From Morinoia aosen (taxonomy: Eukaryota; Arthropoda; Malacostraca; Amphipoda; Talitridae), in contig CM059567.1 of assembly GCA_030386875.1 (NCBI GenBank), positions 54,110,020-54,174,019 of the forward strand: a stretch of DNA of 64,000 bases. Direction: 5' to 3'. Positions 40,493 through 52,004 of the stretch are shown piece after piece. The notes below the pieces were generated by a model that did no database searches, was not told the DNA's origin, and was given only the letters and a program-made list of their open reading frames with translations. The position numbers and the translations under genes are program-made. Positions within the stretch are counted from its first letter, which is position 1. Every line of letters begins with the position of its first letter.

Positions 40493-41489
40493 GTTCCCTC
40501 ACAGGACCCTGGACAACACATTCCCCTCACTCACAAACATTTTAGAGTCAACATTCTAACATCTTGATTGCAGCCACTCTGCATTAAGAGCCTAAGGAGA
40601 TTCCCTCCTCCCCCTCCTCCTCGTATCCTCGCTTCCTCTTTCACTCCCCAATTTAGTATGCTGGAAGGCCTGTTTATCTGCAGCTAAGCCTCTGAAAACT
40701 CCAGCTAAGACTATCGAGCCGAGTGCCTTAATTCCTACCGAGTTTTCCCAACCAGTAGCTTTTCCCATACTCAACAAGTGGCATTATCATTACCCTCCAA
40801 TGCTGAGTCACTGAGTGTTGGAGCCTTCCACACTTAACACCATCCTAAAACTTCACACTCCAGTACACGCTTCCCCAAGCCTGACCTGGAAGCGCACCGT
40901 CGCACCGTCTTTAATCAATAATGAACAATAATAACAATAATGAAGGCATCTACGGATGCTTTATTTCCAATCAAGCCTGATACATATCACATTGTACATT
41001 GGATTTTCAAATGCCTTATAACTAACGCCAGGACGCCATGACGCTTTCCCCCGGTCGAGACCGGTACCCATTTCAGAGACCTGGGTAGAGTGGGGTATTG
41101 TGCTTTGAATTTTTCTCCTATACCCAACAGAGAAAATCGCCACTGCCAGCGCCGAGATTCGATCCCAGGTCTCCCGCACGGCGGCAGAACCCTCTAGCCA
41201 CATGGCTATGGCGAGCAATCAATCGCCTCGGAGTCTTCCCAAGAATTCCTCACGAACCAAGAATAAAGCCTCGCACTTCAGCGTTCACCCTCTTCCCCCA
41301 ATAAACGACCAGGTGAGCAATATCTAGTTTCAATCACCCCCAAGTGATGGTTCGAATTGTGTTTTTTATAAAATTACCTGTTTTGGTTATTTGACGCTTG
41401 AAAATACTGCGTCCGGACCCTACTCCTTTTGAGCAAGCGGCCATATCAATTCATTTCAATATTGATGCCTTCCCGGGCGTCTGGTGACC
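40493..41489 (+). repeat. TGTAGTG-family LTR, copy b, right part with primer-binding site
   Basis: It resumes with GTTCCCTCACAGGA and parallels copy c. It is interrupted by a SINE (40920-41216). CCCAATAAACG at ~41296 may be the polyadenylation signal. It ends with a hairpin (41464-41481) and TGGTGACC (41482-41489). Confidence 0.7.
40920..41216 (-). mobile_element. tRNA-derived SINE, copy 2
   Basis: Minus orientation. The B box on the minus strand is GGATCGAATCT (41155-41165), and an A-box-like TGGCTAGAGG lies upstream. The body shares GGTACCCATTTC and the 3' GCATC hairpin with copy 1. The tail is an ATT/GTT-rich run (40920-40940). A 7-bp duplication AATCAAT flanks it (40913-40919, 41217-41223) within LTR copy b. 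Confidence 0.88.
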
Positions 41490-42012
41490 TCAAATTATCG
41501 CGGAACACCAAACTTTGCTCTATTTAAAATCAACCAAATTACTCAAGCTCAAACTGGTTACGCAAACTTTAAAAACACTCGATTATTTATGTAGTGTGAA
41601 ATTGAAGCAGTTGATTTTTTTCAGTGGGGTTGAAATTGAAAAAAGAGTAGTTTTGGAATGAAGTTGGAATGTGCCTGAAAAAAAGTTATTCGTAAACGGT
41701 GTTTTTAAATAGTATGTAAACAACCATATGAAATGACTGCAAAATAGCAGTTCTAAAAAAACGTTTTGGTGCACCAGCTCCATCCTTTCAAAAGTCTAAA
41801 TGTTTGAAAAAAATTAGTCTATCCTAAAAATACAGCAACGCATTTAAATCTACTCGTAAATTTGCAAAGGATATAAACGCTTAAAATAATTGAGGATCAC
41901 TTTATGAACTTGTGAACTTCTCCCAAATGGGGAACTAATTGAATTTGACTTTTAAAGGTTGAATATCGAGGAATTTATCGATTTCACAAGGAGATGTTCT
42001 TTTACAAAGGCG
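41490..42012. other. Short interior between two facing LTRs
   Basis: It lies between TGGTGACC of copy b (plus) and of copy d (minus), so both presumed interiors point into the same 523 bp. No gene is visible; it is probably what remains after rearrangement. Confidence 0.4.
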
Positions 42013-44384
42013 GGTCACCAGTCGCCGTCGAACGGCGACACTTAACAAACTAATGACTTTATCTGACTCAGAAGGAGTTATGTGAGGGTAATTCGGGTTG
42101 CCTTACGGGCACCTAATCTCACCTGCACGATTGACCTCTGCAGGACAATGAAAGAACTGTTATACTCTCGCCTGATATTCATTAGTTGACTCTGAGTGCC
42201 GTGACTACGGCAGCCGTGGGGATCCACTTCTTGAGGAAGAAGGTCCGGGTCCAGAGAGTTGACGCACTCCAGCAGGTGCCGTGGCTCGAGGTAATCCGGG
42301 GTGGATCCCGGCGAGAGTGGATTTGTTAGTGTAATGTTCCGCAGGTGCGGTAACGGTTTATATTATGTGGGTATCCCGAAGGAGGCAGTAATTTCTGCTA
42401 GTGCCTTGTGGCTTGAGTGGGTGATTTATAGCCGTGTGGCTTAGTTGGGTTGATAGCCGCGTGGCTTAGTTGGGTTGATAGCCGTGTGGCTAATAGAGTT
42501 TGAGGAATGTTGATTGAATGTTGGTGGTGATTGTTTGTGTATCGGCTTCGCAGGTTCTTCTGTACGGGAAGAGAGCTTGGGTTACTTGTTCAAGCAGGAT
42601 AACACCAGGAGAGACAGTCGCTACGCAAGCCAGGCTGCGAGCTTTACTGCTGAATTACAGGATTGCCTCAAAATAGAGGATTATATGCGGGTGCCTCGGC
42701 CCAATTCTGGCGCCTGAACAAGAGCGAGGCAGTCGCAACAATAAGTACTCGTATGGACAATCATAAATCTCCCTACATGCCATTTCTCCATCAAACTAGT
42801 ATTCTCCGGGTACTACTAGTCGTGCCGCGTCTTGTCTTAAAATCGTCTCCGAAATGGAGTGCAACATTAGTTCACAAGATCAAGAGTATTATAAATCGAG
42901 GCTGTGGTCGCCGATTAATCTAGTGTGTAGTGCCTATTTACAATGAGTACCTTGAGATCGGTATTGGACCATTAGAACGGTTCACACTGAGCAACAGCAA
43001 GGCTAGCTGTACTGATCATACTTAAGGCTAAAAGTTGTCAAAAGATCCATTAACTTAAGCTAGGAGTCGTGCCAGGAAGGCACGTACAGCCTAATTATTA
43101 TTATTATCTATTATTAAATGCGGAATCCCTAGTCTCCCTGGCTTGAACGTGAAGGATGTCCTACGAGAGGAGAGAGGAAGGTACCATTTAGAAAAGAGTA
43201 GAGGGAACGCGGAATCTATGCACAAAAGTGCACAGAATCGGTAGTTAAGAAGGAAGTTCAGAGCACAGGAAGGATTTAGAAAACATTGATCATGAGGATG
43301 CATCTCAGAATAGTATTAGGGCATCCTATGAGTTATAATGAACAACACCCACTGGAGGTAGCCGACATTGACATGAGGTAAAAGGAATAGGTAGCCACAA
43401 TTGAAAGCAAACAATTGCTGGTTAAACTAAAATTAACATTATTATACACAAATTGACATACCAAAATCAATAGTAAGAGTTGTCCCTAAAGTGATCATGA
43501 TAGGAATCCTTGTTACCGTTACTACACATTGTTACATGCAATCAGACAGTGTGATAGTTCTGAATGCGAAAGAATGATTATTTGAAGTGAGTAACTACCG
43601 AAGATACAATCTCTATTGGTGTAAATAACCCATCATAGTTTCATTTCTCAAGCTATGAATTTAAACATTGACTAAAAATTGCAAAGGAATTCCAAAATTA
43701 TTCAAGTCTGACTTAATTAAAATACAAAAATTGAGAACACAATTAATTAAAACTGGGACACACAAAAGATAAGCAGACCACTAATGACACAATGGCAACA
43801 ATAGATTATTCCTATTCAATTGATTGGAGGCTTGAACAAACAAATAATTGAGCACCCAAAAATTATTTAAATCTGACTTAATTAAAATACAAAAATTGAG
43901 AACACAATTAATTAAACTGGAACACACAAAGGATGGGCAGTGAGCTTGAAGCTTGTGCCTAACTACACCGGCACAGATAAACACAGTGAGTGTTCCTAAG
44001 ACACAATAACGAGCGCTCCCTAACACTGAACAAGTTAAGACACAACACAGGAAAGTTAAGACATAATACCACTTAACATTAACACTTGATACTTACAATT
44101 GCCCCTCTGGGGCCCAAGCACTGACACAGGAGAATTGAATAAGAGAATGACGCCTCTGCCTGAAAATGGCCATCTGAACTTGCGAAATGGTTCTCCGTAC
44201 TGTTTCCACGGAAGTGACGGGCGGAAACGTAGTCGGAAAATATTTTCGAAATACATTTTTTGTAACGTTTTGGGTTTTAACGAATAAATTCTGTCTTGTA
44301 AATTTATGAAAATAATTACATTTGTATAATTTAATTTTAGGATGTTAGTTTTTTAATATTTTATGAAATTAGGCTGAAGTACGG
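42013..44384 (-). repeat. TGTAGTG-family LTR, copy d (minus), with primer-binding site
   Basis: Minus strand: the LTR start is displaced to 56928 by the 12.5-kb element. From 44384 downward it follows the family order (GAAATTAGGCTGAAGT, GGGGCCCAAGCACTG, CACCGGCACAG region near 43970). It ends with an 8-bp-stem hairpin (42021-42039) followed by TGGTGACC on the minus strand (42013-42020). The middle (42050-43100) contains short repeats such as GATAGCCG(T/C)GTGGCTTAG. No gene. Confidence 0.6.
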
Positions 44385-44593
44385 CTGAGGGCACCGGCGC
44401 GCCATTTTAGAGAACCCATCTAAGATCCTTCCTGAGTTACCCTGACAAATAGGGTAATTTCTGAACTATAAGACGTAGAATCTTGAAATTAAAACCAAAT
44501 TAATGCTCGTGATGAGTACAACATTGTTATGTATTTAAATAATTTTTTACGCCCCCGTGGGCGGCAGGAAGCGTGGCTCTCGTGACCCCTCAG

Positions 44594-45290
44594 TGGTCGG
44601 CCGATTTTCTCGATTAACCCCATTTTCCGCCATCATTTATTCCTAAACTATTGCACCTAAAAATTTGAAATTGGTTTCATTTTAAACATCAATTCATTCT
44701 GCAACGGAGAGTGTATAATAAAACTCTCAAACGTTTCTTGGCGAAGCATGGATGGAAGTTTTCATGCGCTCGCAATGCGCGGCCGATTTTCTCGATTAAC
44801 CCCATTTTCCGCCATCATTTATTCCTAAACTATTGCACCTAAAAATTTGAAATTGGTGTCATTTTAAACATCAATTCATTCTGCAACGGAGAGTGTATAA
44901 TAAAACTCTCAAACGTTTCTTGGCGAGGCATGGATGGAAGTTTTCATACGCTCGCAATGGTCGGCCGATTTTCTCGATTAACCCCATTTTCCGCCATCAT
45001 TTATTCCTAAACTATTGCACCTAAAAATTTGAAATTGGTGTCATTTTAAACATCAATTCATTCTGCAACGGAGAGTGTATAATAAAACTCTCAAACGTTT
45101 TATGGCGAGGCATGGATGGAAGTTTTCATACGCTCGCAATGGTCGGCCGGTGTTCTCGATTAACATCATTTTCCGCCATCATTTATTCCTAAACTATTGC
45201 ACCTAAAAACTTGAAATTGGTTTCATTTTAAACATCAATTCATTTTGAAACGGAGAGTGTATAATAAAACTGTCATACGCTCCCTGAGGG
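44594..45290 (+). repeat. 182-bp tandem repeat, ~4 copies, in the left arm
   Basis: GGCCG of the motif CGGCCGATTTTCTCG begins at 44599, 44781, 44963 and 45145, exactly 182 bp apart. Each unit contains TTCCGCCATCATTTATTCC and GGAGAGTGTATAATAAAACT. The right-arm copy is at 56012-56708. Confidence 0.92.
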
Positions 45291-45384
45291 ATGACAGAGA
45301 GCAAGGTTTCTCCACCTTCTCCTAGCCCGATAATTCGCGCTCGCAAATGCCGCGCTCACCTAAGTTATGACGTGCTGTTCGAAT

Positions 45385-45464
45385 GCTGGTCCATAGCCAT
45401 GTCTTTCTAGGCACACTCAACCAACATCGTGCCTCTTCGAATCCCGGAGGTGACAAATTTTTTT
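45385..45464 (+). other. tRNA-like Pol III module 1 in arm
   Basis: The B-box-like CTTCGAATCCCG (~45434) is followed 13 bp on by a run of seven T (45458-45464), resembling a Pol III terminator. The mirrored copy is at 55838-55917. The A box is poor; more likely SINE-like debris than a working tRNA. Confidence 0.4.
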
Positions 45465-45537
45465 CTCAGTTGAGAATGATCATTTTCATGTTTTTCTTAC
45501 TCATGTAGACTTTTGTGAGGCAATATTATAAGTAGAG

Positions 45538-45706
45538 CTGTGCAATTGCATAACTTGGATATATGCACTCAAAGAGATATGCAGAATGTTTTATGCAATG
45601 CAAGAAATTATCTTGTGCATATGCAAAATCACATATGCGATTACGCATATACACTATAACAGGTGTAATATGCAAAGTGCTTTATGCATATGCACAATAT
45701 CATTGA
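45538..45706 (+). repeat. TGCATATGC-rich block in arm
   Basis: A dense cluster of TATGCA/TGCATA/CATATGC words, many overlapping and palindromic, in ~170 bp. Mirrored at 55596-55764. Confidence 0.75.
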
Positions 45707-46180
45707 ATATATCCTGTAAGACGAGTGGTGCAATTTGATTGTCCTGTTTTTAAGGGAACACTGCAAATTTGTTCATTAATCCAGAAATTTTGTACAATTA
45801 TGGGACCTCTCGCATACATACTCAGTTGCAAGCAACATCACACGTTACACCCGGTGCACTGTCGTCAATACCTGATCCCCAGGTTACCTTCTTGACCTGT
45901 TCTTCAGTTGTTGAATATGGTTCATCAATAAAATACAATAGAGGTTTTCGAACTGAAAGAATTTTATAGCTTGATAGTTTTGTACATCTAGTGATAGTTT
46001 TCTTGTTCTCTTCTACACATAGGCCTACCTATACTTACAAAAGTGTTCAAGTGAAAATACAACTGTGAACTTTGTATCAATTTCCGAAAGATATGCATTT
46101 AGGGAAGTGATTATAAATACCTCTGTTCTGCTCTGCCTGTTCATTAAAAAATGAGAAAGAACTTACCAAACCAACTTTCG

Positions 46181-46258
46181 GTGCTCGCATGACCAAGTTC
46201 CCTTACGTCAAGTCAAGGTGTCTCGGGTTCAAATCCCATCGCTGCGCATGACTTTTTG
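46181..46258 (+). other. tRNA-like Pol III module 2 in arm
   Basis: A perfect B box GGTTCAAATCC (46227-46237) is followed by GCGCATGAC and TTTTT (46254-46258). The upstream GTGCTCGCATGACCAAGTT is a weak A box. The mirrored copy is at 55044-55121. Not foldable by eye into a full cloverleaf. Confidence 0.45.
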
Positions 46259-47088
46259 CATGACTATCCATCGTTATCACATACGTTTTACTTTGGAATC
46301 CAGTGAATATTTTCATGTTTCTAATATTTTGATGTTTCAGTGAATATTTTCTTGTTTCTTCATTATCAGCAAATGCATGATATTTTAAATATTGAAGACT
46401 ATCCTAGAGAATCACTACTTTACGGTTCAATATTTGAAATATCGCACAAGTTCCAACTAACTGAAGTCCTTCATTCAGGAGTCGCAGATTGCTTGCATAT
46501 AAATGAGAGTACAGCACGTAGGCACGGAAGTCGGCCCAATAAGTTTCATTTTCCGCTGAGTCGAATTTCTAAACTATCGCACCTTCGAACTTCAAATAGC
46601 ACTGGTCATTGACGACGAAATTAAAATTTCTTCCTTCCTTCAACATCCGAGACGAGTTGATCGCGTGTCCGTTTTCATATCTGCCGCTCGTTTTCCGAAG
46701 CTCGTCGTTGTAAATGTTTAAAATCTAGTTTTCTTCTCGTGTTGTGAGTAGGCTTTATTTCTAACCCCACTATATAGGCAAGCTAGCAGAAATCAGCTGG
46801 CCGTAATAGTGAGGCTAAAATTTGGGCCGCTCTCAGCCTTTATTTCAAAAAAAAAAGTAGATTCATTCCATGCTTAAAAATGGAAAGTTGCAGTTGTCTA
46901 CGGTTCCTCAGATCCTGCTACGTAAACATGTTTGTATACGAATTACGCCTCATTTATTAGGTGCCAGTATTTTATGAAATCATACAATCTTTCTAAAACA
47001 ATTATATCACAAAACGCTACTACAATACTTAGAAACAATGTTAGCCAAAAATGAGCTATACTAAACGTCGCACATCAAGAAACAAGCA

Positions 47089-48221
47089 TTTTCCGCCAAC
47101 ATTTATTCCTAAACTATTGCACCTAAAAATTTTAAAGAGTTTCATTTTAAACATCAATTCATTTTTCAACGGTGAGTGTATAATAAAGCTCTCATACTTT
47201 TCCTGGGAGGATGACAGAGAGCAAGGTTCTCCTACCCCCCATAAACGGCGCATGCTATGGACTGAACAACTGCATTTTTATTGGTCTCTCCTCTTTCTGA
47301 TATTTTTTATACCTCTCTCGTTTCGTTTTCTTCGAAACCCAGGAACTACTGTTTTAAATGTCAGTCAATTGCTGTGTTTCATAATCAGAGATTCATTATC
47401 CTTGTTTCTGCCTTTGATTTTGCTTTCTCTGCTTCTCTTGGCTGAACCTATACGCTACTTGATTATGCCTATTACGAACTCATCTAATTACTTTGGCGAT
47501 ACAATGAGTCACATACTTAGCTTTTCTGCGTCCAAAATACGAAAACACTTTTGGATCAAGTGTGCACAGTTTTCTTCCCATTTTTCATTTTTATTTCCCT
47601 ATCTTCCTCATAAAATGCTCTTGTTAGTCGTGTCGGACAACTTCCGTTTTCTCACGCTGTTGAGTTTATTATCACAAATCTATTTTCGGTAGTTAATTTT
47701 TCGCTCTGTTCCAGCTATGGTGCAAATGTTATGGTTTCCATTGTACAACGATCCTCATTTCCCTATCGCGAGTGAACTCTTTTGTGCCAGTATTATCAGC
47801 GCACTTTGTGATTTTTTTTATATTTGTCTTATGATAAAACATGTTATTCACTTCGAGCTCATTATTTTGGTAAACTAATCGATACTTAAGAACGAAAAAA
47901 AAATCATTCTGAATGTCGACCTCATAATCTTAGACGCAAAATAATTTAAATCTGTCCAACCTACTCTTAACATTCAATCCTCCAATCACCAGTTCCTGTG
48001 TTGGTTTGCTCATATTCCAATACAAGTGCGCCCTAACGAGAGTGCTTTACACGTATGCGTTACGAGGATTATGTTTTTTAGTTACTTATATTTATTACCT
48101 AGTTATTATATAATATTATTATATAAATTACTGAGTGCTAGTGTGCTTTCAGCCCACACTAGCACTGAACTTTCAAATGAAAACATATATATAAATTTCC
48201 TCTGCGTAAATTACCGGCTAG
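47089..48221. other. Spacer part 1: extra decayed tandem unit, then AT-rich DNA
   Basis: 47085-47240 is a further diverged copy of the arm tandem unit (TTCCGCCAACATTTATTCC, GACAGAGAGCAAGGTT). A 213-codon hydrophobic frame (47051-47692) begins inside this repeat and is T-rich; I do not consider it a supported gene. Nothing else was recognised to 48221. Confidence 0.45.
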
Positions 48222-48490
48222 CCCATTTTTGAGATCCGATCTAAGACTCTTTGAAAGAACCTATGAAAAAACAGGACAAATAGAGTAATTTCTAAATTAT
48301 AAGACGTACAACCTTGAAATTGGTGCCAAATTAATTCTCGTGGCGAAAACAACAGTTTTACGTACTTAAAAATATTTTTGACGCCCCCGTGTGGGGCAGG
48401 AAGCGACGCTCTCGTAGCCCCTCAATGGTCGGTCAATTTTTTCGATTAACCTCGTTTTGTGCAACATTAATTTCTAAACTATTGCACTTA
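48222..48490 (+). repeat. Diverged internal copy of the element's terminal segment
   Basis: It matches 44398-44660 of the arm: CCATTTTTGAGATCCGATCTAAGA, AATTATAAGACGTA, GACGCCCCCGTG, GCAGGAAGCG, GGTCGG, all in the same order with ~20-25% change by eye. Confidence 0.75.
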
Positions 48491-48576
48491 CAAGACAAAT
48501 TAACCAAGTGAAATTATCGTTGTCAAAATTAGGAATGAGGGGCAAACATGCTCAAACGAAATCATACGTCAATATG

Positions 48577-49257
48577 CACCTTTTTTACTTAAAATGAATC
48601 CAAGTCAAGTTCCATTGAACTCCAGTCAAGTTGAATTTAATTGAAGTCAAGTTCAAATTAATCCAACCTTAAGTTGAGTTCAGAATTGACATAGTCGCTC
48701 TTTAATTTCAGCCTCTTTTGTGTTATATATGTACCTATTGGATGTGATGAACAAGACAATCGGTTTTCATATCAGGAAGGAATTCATAAAATTTCAAACG
48801 GCAATGAAATTTAAAGAAAAGCTGTCTCAAAATGTACCAAGTATCCTGCATCAAGAGGCAGATCGAGTGTGATTCATACATTTGAGCGACGTGATAATTA
48901 CAAGTAAATTATAAAGACTTCGAATCATACTAGGCCTACTCATTACAGTTGTTCAAAATTTTCACATTAATGACAGAATGCATCCATTCAAAAATTTATG
49001 TTCAAAAGGTAACTTCTTGTTACGCATAGTAGTATCGAGGATTTATTTACACTTAAAGTTGATGTTTGTTGAAATAGAGATTTATATGCGTGAAATTAAA
49101 CTTTTTTCACCCATTAGGCTTTGACTTGCACTAATTTGAACTTGTTATGGATTAAAATGAATTAGACTTGGATTAATTTGAACTTGACTTGAATTAAATC
49201 GAACTCGACTTTGGTTAACTTTAACTTGACCTGGATTAATTTGGAGTGAAAAAGGTG
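48577..49257. mobile_element. Foldback-like element 1 with AAGTCAAGTTC repeats
   Basis: The ends are inverted: CACCTTTTTTACTT at 48577, and its complement ...AGTGAAAAAGGTG ending at 49257. Arms are made of ~20-bp repeats (TTAATCCAAGTCAAGTTCAA), in opposite orientation at 48590-48680 and 49130-49250. The interior is shared with element 2. Confidence 0.65.
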
Positions 49258-50184
49258 TATTTGTTACATTCCACATATGCGATTAGATCAAACGCGATAA
49301 CAACTTTTTTATAATGATGTTCAATGTAGTCGTACTAAAGGCGACACTGAAGGGCAGACTGGTTGAGCAATGGCTAAGGGCAATATTTATAATCATTGTA
49401 TGATGTTTGCATTAGGGGAGTTATGCTGACTCTGCTGAAGCCCTAAAATTGTTTAGGTGTTTCTCCGTCTCGCACAGCGGTCTCACGCATCGGGATAACA
49501 TTCGGGGTATAGTGTCGTTACGGCTGCTCTAGTGTCTGGTTCAACTTGAAAGTTGCACGTGGAAAAGACTTCCGATGTTTGAGTTTATGTTGAAATTTAT
49601 GAGAACTATAATATTGTCTGAGTAATTTAGGAACACAAAAAGACAATCTCGTAAAGTGAAACACTTGAAATGGAACGTGAAATAGATTTCTTAAAAACGC
49701 TTGAAGGCAATAGTGTTGAAAGTAAAGAAAAAATTTACGGGAAGCTAATGGTGGAATTTCGTTACAAACGATACCGTAAAGAAAGGTCACGATTTCAAAA
49801 GCTAGAAAAGACGTGCCCCCCCTTCAATTTTCAAGTTCAGATAATTCTACGTGTAAGTATTACCATCGAGACCTCATAATTTCACTTCTAACACAGGATG
49901 CAATTTCCTCTTTTTGTTTATCCGTCTTTCCTTCCATTCATCTTTTTCTCTGTTTTCCTCTCATTTATTTGTGTGGAAGAAAGTATCAAAGCGCATTGAG
50001 TTTGGCGGGCAGTGCCCTATGGGCCGCATATATTAAGCTATTTTGAATTCTCGTAATTGAAAACTGTAATTTGGGTATAATGATTCATGTAAACGATCGC
50101 CATGAATTGTACTGCAAGCAAGATAAATGTATAATGTAATTGGAAATCTCTTGGTTTAAAACGTACGTACAATGCTGTGATGTT

Positions 50185-50310
50185 GGTTGACCCATTTGCA
50201 CTACGCTAAGAATCTATGGGCTGCCTACCATTGTCTCACATGTTGAATTTTCAATTCGGATTAATGTCACTTTCTTAATTCTAAGCGTGCGTAATGTGCA
50301 CTCCATTTAT
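50185..50310. repeat. Spacer direct repeat, copy 1
   Basis: TTGACCCATTTGCACT...CTTTCTTAATTCTAAGCGTGCG recurs, diverged, at 51812-51945. Confidence 0.6.
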
Positions 50311-51483
50311 GTAAGCCGATTTGAAATAATCAGCTTGGCTATTTTCGCTATAAATAATTAACCGGTGGTTTTTAAGGTTAGTTCTTTTTCCAATTTATCA
50401 TCAATCGAAATCATTTCATGTGTTTTCAGGTAAATTTGTTTTGTGATGAAGATGAGCGAATGCTTGAAACGTTCAATTATATAGGTTTACTTGCCATTTT
50501 TAATTCGAGTAAATGTTTTATACGGTATTTTTAGTTCTCTCCTTTTTAATTAAGATTAGGAAGCCTCCCGATAACTTTTTAACTATTTTTTTTTATTATG
50601 TGAGCGACATGAATCAGCTCTGTTAGGCCGGTGACACAGTTGATGTTTTGTTTTCGATTGGATTTTTTCCCGTTGCGGCCGTACCAGAAGTAGTATTAAA
50701 TTGTTTCGGACACATTGAGCGGAAAAATTAACGAGCGGATTGTTTTAACGCCGATGGCTGCAATGCAGCCGCCTACTACCGCTATACACTCGAGGGTTTT
50801 TTTACCGCCTTCCCAGAAATGGTGGCAAATAGGGGGCTGTGTTCTGCACACAAATACAAGATTTTGCAACCTTGTATTTTTACTTACCTTTAAAGTCATG
50901 ACCAGGATCTCCACCGGTTGAATGCAATTCCGCAGTCTCGTGTTTTGGGGTGTAGTCGGAGTCTGAGTCGCTTTTCCGAATGCGGTGGAGTAGAGGTAGG
51001 AGTCGCTATTTTGTGTGACTCCAATTTTAATTGTCGTTGTAAATGATTTGGAATTGTTTAAACTAAAGGAAACACAAGAGAGTTAAAATACTTGACCAAA
51101 AAGTTAAAAAATTCGCAATGTTTTTCCCGATATTTTTTCCGAAGTTCGAAACAGCATATTTTTACCAATTACCTCACACTGTCATTGAAATGTAGACAAA
51201 GTAGGTTCGCACACATACAAATATGTGAGGTTTCTACGTTTCGAAACAGAAGTTTCGTACTGAAGCAATAATGAATATTTTGCAGTTAAACAGCAGGAAT
51301 GAGAAACTTAAAACTTCGCAAACTTAATTTGTTTCTTTCTGTTTCGTTCATTTCCCCTTCAATTCATACATAGGAAGTACAAACTAGCTGTAAATGTGTT
51401 TCAAGTTACTTGCAGAACAGCTCAGCTGACGCAATACGTGGCACTCACATAAAGAGTGGTAGGACTGCACGTACTTAATGTGT

Positions 51484-51575
51484 CTATTATAGACCGACCG
51501 GGGTTGAAAATTTGGCCGGGGCCGGGGCCGGGGTCAACAAATTAGTCATGGCCGGGGCCGAGGTTCAGACCGTGT
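51484..51575. repeat. G-rich block (GGCCGGGG)n
   Basis: It starts ATAGACCGACCGGGG and contains four or more G runs on the plus strand, so it is quadruplex-prone. It pairs with the C-rich block at 52005-52203. Confidence 0.75.
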
Positions 51576-51811
51576 CACGACGTGACACGACGACGTAATG
51601 CATAACGCCGGTTAGTGGCTCAATGCATGTTGAATTACGGGTGCGGTTGGGTGTGTATTTATGTCAAGTCAATAAAGTTTTGTTGAATTGATTAATACAG
51701 AAACAATTATAGTAATTGAATATACCGGATGAATTTTATTGTATGCAATATCAATATACTGATTTAATTTAAAAATATTTTCGTTTTAGACGTGTGAGAA
51801 ACGCTGTGTTT

Positions 51812-51945
51812 TTGGCCGACCCATCTGCACTTCATAAATAATTTTTTTGTGACTTGCATTCTCTCACATTTTTAAGTTTTAATTCGGGCTGATGTCGCTC
51901 TCTTAATCCTAAACGTGCGTATTGAGCACTTCAATGTTGTAAGTT
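51812..51945. repeat. Spacer direct repeat, copy 2
   Basis: Diverged copy of 50185-50310 (GCCGACCCATCTGCACTTC...CTCTTAATCCTAAACGTGCG). Confidence 0.6.
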
Positions 51946-52004
51946 ACATCGGTGAACCCAGTAGCAAGTCTATATGAATGACCCACGTTAGCACAACTCA
52001 CGAA

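Larger units (their letters stand above)
44392..47088 (+). repeat. Left arm of the giant inverted repeat
   Basis: Its reverse complement is the right arm at mirror coordinates (x pairs with 101302-x). Rare differences include T versus C in the A-rich run near 46848 and G versus T near 47039. The arm has a 182-bp tandem array, two tRNA-like modules and a TGCATATGC-rich block. Frames at 45769-45969 and 46340-46612 are mirrored but show no recognisable protein. Confidence 0.95.

Noticed and set aside
46181..46258. A functional tRNA gene in the arm
   Set aside because: The B box is good but no convincing A box or cloverleaf could be drawn; described as tRNA-like instead.
47051..47692. 213-codon plus-strand frame in the giant element spacer
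   Set aside because: It starts inside a decayed tandem repeat, is T-rich and hydrophobic by composition, and shows no family motif; kept only as a remote possibility.
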